From NCBI GenBank assembly GCA_030146505.1, contig JASLCO010000157.1:1-10187 (forward strand): DNA of 10,187 nucleotides, read 5' to 3'. Shown here in pieces: positions 6,895 through 10,187 of this stretch. Position 1 is the first letter of the stretch. Each line of letters starts with the position of its first letter. This DNA is from Moraxellaceae bacterium. Lineage in GTDB: Bacteria; Pseudomonadota; Gammaproteobacteria; Pseudomonadales; Moraxellaceae. Made by a program: the position numbers and the translations under genes. The notes beneath the pieces were generated by a model. The model saw only the letters and a list, made by a program, of their open reading frames with translations. It did no database searches and was not told where the DNA came from.

Positions 6895-8388
6895 ATGAGC
6901 GCCATTCCGGCCATGCAGCGCAAGAGCAGCAAGGAGATTGATCGAGAGATGGCTGTTGCCACGTCCTATGCCCAATGGCATGAACTGGCGGAACAACACG
7001 ACAGGCAGAGCGGCGCCAGCGAATGGCGCGAGGCACTGGCTTCCACGCTCTACGATTACGGTGCCATCCAGTCGCGCCACGACAAGCTCCGGCAATGCCT
7101 GACCGACCGCGCCTCGGCCGAGTTGCTTTATGCGCTCAACGAAGGCGTGCACGGCAATATGGGCGGCATGGGACGGCCGCATCTTTACGGCCGCGCCAAA
7201 TGTGGCACCAAGCTGTTGATAGAAGAGTATGTGGCGCTGATTGCCGAGGCGCTGGACTACATACACCGCTGCCCGGACAGCGAAATCAGCCCGGCGGAAA
7301 AAGCGGATTTCTTCCGTCGCGCCAGCCACTGCTATGGCCGCTCCGCGCTGCTGCTTTCCGGCGGCGCCGGCCTTATCTATTTCCACCACGGCATGGTGCA
7401 GGAACTGGTGGACCACGACCTCTTGCCCAAGGTGATTTCCGGTGCCAGCGCAGGCGCGGTGATTGCCGCCCAGCTCGGCCTGCTCACCGACGCCGAACTC
7501 AAGGCTGGTCACTTTGCCGAAAAGCGTTATGTGGAACCTACGCGCACACGCATGCTGGACGTTTTCATGGGCAGGCTGGAACCGGCTGATGCCAAAGCCT
7601 CGCGTGAACGCCTGCTGGATGAAATCATTCCGCTCGACATCACCTTCCAGGAAGCCTTCGAGCGCACCGGCCGCTTCATCAACATCTCGATTTCACCGGC
7701 AGAAAAGCACCAGACATCGCGCCTGATGAACGCCATCACCTCGCCCAATGTCTATATCCGCGCGGCTGCCTCGGCCTCCTCGTCCATTCCCGGACTGATT
7801 CCGGCCGAGCGTCTTTATGCCAAGGGCTTTGACGGCAAGCCCCGCCCCTATCTGGAAGGCCGGCGCTGGGTGGACGGCTCCTTGTCCAGCGACTTGCCCG
7901 CCAAGCGGCTGGCACGGCTCTATGGCGTGAACCATTTCATCGTGAGCATGATCAATCCGCTGGTGGTTCCTTTCATCGAAGACGTGAAAGCGCAGCGCGG
8001 CAACAGCCTGCGCGCTGCATTTTCGGTGTCATCCGTGAAAATGCTGAGCGAATTTCTGGTCAAGATGGAAGGCATACTGGATCGTCGCGGTAGCACCGGC
8101 CAACGACTGGCGTCACAGCTGGCCTATGTCATCAGCATGCTGGAACAGCACTATCTGGGCGATATCAACGTACTGCCGGAAAAAGGCGACTTCAAATGGC
8201 GGCAGACGGTTTTTGAATTCCGCGAAGGCGAAATCGAGGCGCTGATACAGGCCGGCCGCCGCCGCACTTGGCCCAAGATTTCCATGATACGCAACGCCGC
8301 CCTCATCTCGAAAACCCTGGACCGCATCCTGGAAGAACGCGAGCAGCAGGGCAGCCCGGTTCCCGGCAAGCACCAGGTTCATTTCTGA
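6895..8388 (+). CDS. Patatin-like lipase/phospholipase with N-terminal DUF3336 domain
   Basis: This encodes 497 residues from ATG at 6895. I prefer this start to upstream ones because DUF3336 similarity begins soon after it: SYAQWHELAEQHDRQSG at 24-40, then LYALNEGVHGNMGGMGRPHL at 78-97 and AKCGTKLLIEEYV at 101-113. This N-terminal domain is shared with yeast Tgl3/4/5 lipid-droplet lipases. The patatin domain follows: the glycine-rich oxyanion segment SGGAGLI at 155-161, the nucleophile Ser185 in GASAG (183-187), and the partner Asp327 in VDGS (326-329), giving an intact Ser-Asp dyad. It should hydrolyse acyl esters of phospholipids or neutral lipids. There is no signal peptide, so it is probably cytoplasmic or membrane-associated. 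The C-terminal portion (about 345-497) is mostly helical with many charged residues. It appears to be monocistronic and converges with the DUF2167 gene. The substrate is not determined. Confidence 0.9.
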   Translation: MSAIPAMQRKSSKEIDREMAVATSYAQWHELAEQHDRQSGASEWREALASTLYDYGAIQSRHDKLRQCLTDRASAELLYALNEGVHGNMGGMGRPHLYGRAKCGTKLLIEEYVALIAEALDYIHRCPDSEISPAEKADFFRRASHCYGRSALLLSGGAGLIYFHHGMVQELVDHDLLPKVISGASAGAVIAAQLGLLTDAELKAGHFAEKRYVEPTRTRMLDVFMGRLEPADAKASRERLLDEIIPLDITFQEAFERTGRFINISISPAEKHQTSRLMNAITSPNVYIRAAASASSSIPGLIPAERLYAKGFDGKPRPYLEGRRWVDGSLSSDLPAKRLARLYGVNHFIVSMINPLVVPFIEDVKAQRGNSLRAAFSVSSVKMLSEFLVKMEGILDRRGSTGQRLASQLAYVISMLEQHYLGDINVLPEKGDFKWRQTVFEFREGEIEALIQAGRRRTWPKISMIRNAALISKTLDRILEEREQQGSPVPGKHQVHF

Positions 8389-8424
8389 AAGCACGTTTTT
8401 TTTCAGGAAATTTTCCACACCCCG

Positions 8425-8511
8425 CAGGTGCAAATTCATTCGCACACATCAAGGCGATGGCAGACACGGGAACAAGGAGTACTCAAATGCTGTGCGAATG
8501 AATTCGCACCT
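8425..8511. repeat. Inverted pair of REP-like units
   Basis: The left arm AGGTGCAAATTCATTCGCACA (8426-8446) is the reverse complement of 8491-8511 with one mismatch: about 21 bp facing inward with 44 bases between. Each unit contains the core GCGAAT-TC-ATTCGC (one base degenerate on the left), itself a small hairpin. The motif closely resembles the REP family of Pseudomonas and relatives. A pair of inverted units is the layout of a BIME, normally found between genes and mobilised by a RAYT transposase elsewhere in the genome; none is seen here. It may also act as a transcript-end structure for the patatin gene. Confidence 0.65.
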
Positions 8512-8715
8512 ACAGGCATCTCCTTGGGAATTACATACTTAACTGCCTAAACACGTCGTCACTCCCTTGATAAGCGGGGCAAAAGCATGAAGGGCATGCC
8601 TGTAATAAGTCCCCTTGGGGGATTGAACAGCCGCAGGCTGGCCCGAAGAACCTGCCCCGGAAGGATTTAATCAGGGGGTGAGCGCAGCGAATAATCCTGT
8701 GCCTGAAGCCATGAG

Positions 8716-8735
8716 ATTCCCGCGTTCGCGGGAAT
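8716..8735. repeat. 20-bp palindrome of the ATTCCC-N8-GGGAAT type
   Basis: ATTCCCGCG-TT-CGCGGGAAT has perfect 9-bp arms and a two-base centre. Its form matches the dRS3 repeat pattern described in Neisseria, and similar units are dispersed in other proteobacteria. There is no T run, so it is not a standard terminator. Confidence 0.55.
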
Positions 8736-8798
8736 GACAGTCTGAGGCCGTTGCATGTACAACTACGCTTTTCCCGGAGCCGCTGCCTGTAAAAGATT

Positions 8799-8822
8799 GG
8801 CCGCGCTTTATGTGCGGCCTTT
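8799..8822 (-). terminator. Terminator of the DUF2167 gene, possibly bidirectional
   Basis: GGCCGCGC and GTGCGGCC (8799-8806, 8812-8819) pair over 8 bp with one G-T wobble and a five-base loop. On the minus strand AATCTTTT follows; on the plus strand TTT follows. It sits 19 bases past the DUF2167 stop at 8841 and lies between two convergent genes, so it could stop both. Confidence 0.6.
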
Positions 8823-8840
8823 GCCAGGCAGGCGCTCTAT

Positions 8841-9731
8841 TCAGCTTTCGCCCTTGAAAACACCCATGATCTTTTTGCCCAGCCAGCCCAGGCCCAGCAG
8901 GATGAGTACGAAGAATTTCTTGAAGGCCAGCAGGAGGGGAGCCAGCCAACCGGCCTTGGCCGCCACGCCACCGGCCACCATGGCGGCAAGGCCGTATTCG
9001 GCCTTGTGATCGGTGACGGGGTTGTAATCGGCGTAGCGGTTGCCCGCCGTGAACTCAGGAATTTTCACGACGTCATCGAGCTCGGGGCGGATGAGGGCAA
9101 ACTGGTCCATGCCGGCAACCGCATTCAGGATCAGCACGCCTTCACGCCCCAGCACACGGATATTGTAATTGAGCGTATTGCCTTCACTGCCGGCAAACTT
9201 CAGTTCCTTGGCCCAGTGCAGGCGCTTGCCGGTGCTGTCGTAAAAAGGCTTGCTGGCCCAGCCCAGCAGGTCCACGGTTTCATAGCCGGCCTTGCGGCGC
9301 TGCTCATTGTCTTCCTTCGTGCCTTTTTGCATGTCGACCAGGAGATCGTCGTAATTGATTTCGTTGGCATCCGAATCACTGACATGGCCACTTTGCTCGT
9401 ATTCCACAATCACGCCCCAGCCTCCTGCCCCCACCGGGCTTTGCGCCGCCGGCACGATCATGCCCTGCGTTTGCGTACCCTTGGGATTGCCCCAGGCTTC
9501 CACCAGCACACGATCGGTATCGGCCGGCGACAGGTAGCGGAAATTCTCGCCCAGCTTCAGCACCGCTTTGCCGTCGGGCAGGCTGACGGTGCCGGTCTGG
9601 TAATTCAGGGAAGCATCGAAGGCTGCCGCGTCGAATGGTGCGGCAACCGGTTCCGGGGGAGTGTCAGCCTGCGTCAGGGCCGGCAGGAAAAAAGCGGCAA
9701 GCGCAAACGCGCGCCAGTGAATGCTTGTCAT
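8841..9731 (-). CDS. DUF2167-family membrane-anchored protein
   Basis: This encodes 296 residues from ATG at 9731-9729, preceded by AGGGG six bases upstream. An in-frame start at 9788 would add 19 residues in front of the signal peptide, so I reject it. Residues 1-22 are a Sec signal with likely cleavage after TQA. The body carries the pattern I recall for DUF2167: FRYLSPADTDRVLVEAWGNP at 64-83, GMIVPA at 90-95, GWGVIVEYE at 104-112, YDDLLVDMQ at 127-135, LGWASKPFYD at 156-165, WAKELKF at 173-179 and VLNAVAGMDQ at about 201-210. An Ala/Gly-rich hydrophobic stretch (248-262) and a final membrane segment (265-286) with a basic end (KKIMGVFKGES) anchor it in the inner membrane with the domain outside. 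The biochemical function of DUF2167 is not known to me. It is downstream of the ylqF-like gene, but terminators lie between. Confidence 0.88.
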   Translation of the reverse strand: MTSIHWRAFALAAFFLPALTQADTPPEPVAAPFDAAAFDASLNYQTGTVSLPDGKAVLKLGENFRYLSPADTDRVLVEAWGNPKGTQTQGMIVPAAQSPVGAGGWGVIVEYEQSGHVSDSDANEINYDDLLVDMQKGTKEDNEQRRKAGYETVDLLGWASKPFYDSTGKRLHWAKELKFAGSEGNTLNYNIRVLGREGVLILNAVAGMDQFALIRPELDDVVKIPEFTAGNRYADYNPVTDHKAEYGLAAMVAGGVAAKAGWLAPLLLAFKKFFVLILLGLGWLGKKIMGVFKGES

Positions 9732-9759
9732 ATGAAACCCCTGTGAAAAATAGGCAAAA

Positions 9760-9781
9760 CCCGCCCTGTCCTCGTGGCGGG
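9760..9781 (-). promoter_or_regulatory. GC hairpin with T run in the DUF2167 leader
   Basis: On the minus strand CCCGCC (9781-9776) pairs with GGCGGG (9765-9760) over a 10-base loop, followed by TTTT (9759-9756), 25 bases before the start codon. It could be a second terminator for transcripts arriving from the ylqF-like gene, or an attenuator or 5'-end stabiliser for the DUF2167 message. Confidence 0.35.
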
Positions 9782-9786
9782 AGGGC

Positions 9787-9795
9787 ACTCTAGCA
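9787..9795 (-). promoter_or_regulatory. Candidate extended -10 promoter element of the DUF2167 gene
   Basis: The minus strand reads TGCTAGAGT, a TGn extended -10 with four of six TATAAT matches, 55 bases before the ATG at 9731. It shares TGCTAGA with the element before the M48 gene. I see no clear -35. If active, the leader hairpin would form the 5' end of the transcript. Confidence 0.35.
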
Positions 9796-9875
9796 ATGGC
9801 GGGGGTCTGCCGGTATTCGTAAAAGCCGCAAATCCGGACAGGTTCACGTTCTGGAGCGAACCTTGCCGGCCCCGG

Positions 9876-9902
9876 AAAAAAACCGGCGCCGGCTCATGCC
9901 GG
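9876..9902 (-). terminator. Terminator overlapping the stop of the ylqF-like gene
   Basis: On the minus strand ACCGGC (9902-9897) can pair with GCCGGT (9887-9882), followed by a run of T to 9876. The TGA stop (9896-9894) lies in the loop. The last codons also form a competing perfect 8-bp hairpin, GCCGGTGG with CCACCGGC (9920-9913 with 9905-9898), so the coding end and terminator share bases. Confidence 0.6.
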
Positions 9903-10187
9903 TGGTGTTTTTCCACCGGCATGGAAGGAGGCTTTGCGGCCTTTCTTTTTTTCCGCGTCGGCGGCGGCTTTTTCGGCGATGGCGCGCTGCACCAGCACTT
10001 CTTCGGCCACGGCCATTTCCGGCGTTTCCAGGCTGATGCGGCCCAGGGTGGCCGTGCGGAATTCGTTGATGATGACGTTGGAAATCTTGGCGATGTCCAC
10101 GCGGCCACCGGCACCCAGGCAGCCGCGCTGGCGGCCGACGGTTTCCATGAATTCCATTTCCAGCGCCGGCAGGCTCTCCAGCCGGAA
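9894..10187 (-). CDS. C-terminal end of a YlqF/RbgA-like ribosome biogenesis GTPase (5' part beyond the right edge)
   Basis: The minus-strand frame is open from the right edge to TGA at 9896-9894, giving the last 97 residues. The segment GRQRGCLGAGGRVDIAKIS followed by INEFRTATLGRISLETPE matches the C-terminal helical domain of YlqF/RbgA GTPases as I recall it. The GTPase domain itself would lie outside the window. In Bacillus, RbgA is needed for late assembly of the 50S ribosomal subunit; proteobacterial relatives are less studied. The tail (about the last 40 residues) is rich in Ala, Glu and then Lys (AEKKKGRKASFHAGGKTPPA), likely disordered and RNA-binding, and goes beyond the conserved domain. 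The gene is probably transcribed separately from the DUF2167 gene because a terminator overlaps its stop. Confidence 0.75.
   Translation of the reverse strand, partial: FRLESLPALEMEFMETVGRQRGCLGAGGRVDIAKISNVIINEFRTATLGRISLETPEMAVAEEVLVQRAIAEKAAADAEKKKGRKASFHAGGKTPPA

Larger units (their letters stand above)
8389..8798. other. Gene-free repeat island between convergent genes
   Basis: I see no coding gene here. The stretch holds an octa-T run just after the patatin stop (8396-8403, flanked by CTGAAA and TTTCAG), an inverted pair of REP-like units, several short hairpins (TCCCC-TT-GGGGA near 8610-8622, CAGCC-GCA-GGCTG at 8629-8641, AGGATT...AATCCT at 8662-8698) and a 20-bp palindrome. The density of inverted repeats is unlike any other part of the window. 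Confidence 0.6.

Noticed and set aside
9840..9863. AGGTTC...GAACCT inverted repeat upstream of the DUF2167 gene
   Set aside because: Only six-base arms with a 12-base spacer; not distinguishable from chance as an operator.
1..10187. CRISPR arrays, insertion sequences, rRNA or tRNA genes
   Set aside because: I saw no regularly spaced direct repeats, no transposase product and no RNA-gene landmarks on either strand.

Overview
The window reads as a chromosomal segment of a fairly GC-rich proteobacterium, probably beta or gamma. The evidence is the mix of families: a YlqF-type ribosome GTPase, a DUF2167 membrane protein, a DUF3336 patatin, a GT4 glycosyltransferase beside a PAP2 phosphatase, a Tat-exported DUF1569 protein, and REP-like hairpins between genes. 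I cannot name a genus. The left 0.8 kb is visibly more AT-rich than the rest and looks acquired.

Layout. Bases 1-814 (minus) hold the first 271 codons of an MvaI/BcnI-family restriction endonuclease that runs off the left edge; no methyltransferase is visible in the window. Next, also on minus, come a DUF1569 Tat-signal protein (884-1405), a roughly 310-bp gap, and a large membrane-anchored M48 zinc metallopeptidase (1719-3662). Upstream of that lies a strong minus-strand terminator (3739-3770) that closes an unrecognised gene (3795-4706). That gene reads as one 303-residue protein only if two compensating one-base indels, each at a G/C homopolymer, are corrected. A PAP2 phosphatase (4860-5423, minus) is divergent from a GT4 glycosyltransferase (5577-6647, plus). 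A structured 247-bp gap precedes a DUF3336/patatin lipase (6895-8388, plus). This converges with a DUF2167 protein (8841-9731, minus) across a roughly 450-bp repeat island. The right edge holds the 3' end of a ylqF/rbgA-like gene (9894 to edge, minus) with a terminator overlapping its stop.

How the genes fit together. The PAP2 phosphatase, GT4 glycosyltransferase and patatin plausibly all act on membrane lipids or lipid-linked sugars, but only proximity and family suggest this. The M48 peptidase, DUF2167 and DUF1569 proteins are envelope proteins with no clear shared pathway.

The most notable points are: the restriction enzyme with a large N-terminal domain in an AT-rich segment; the doubly frameshifted orphan gene that still has a good terminator; and the fact that CTAG occurs (by eye) only three times in the window, each time inside a -10-like TAGANT box 40-55 bases upstream of a predicted start.
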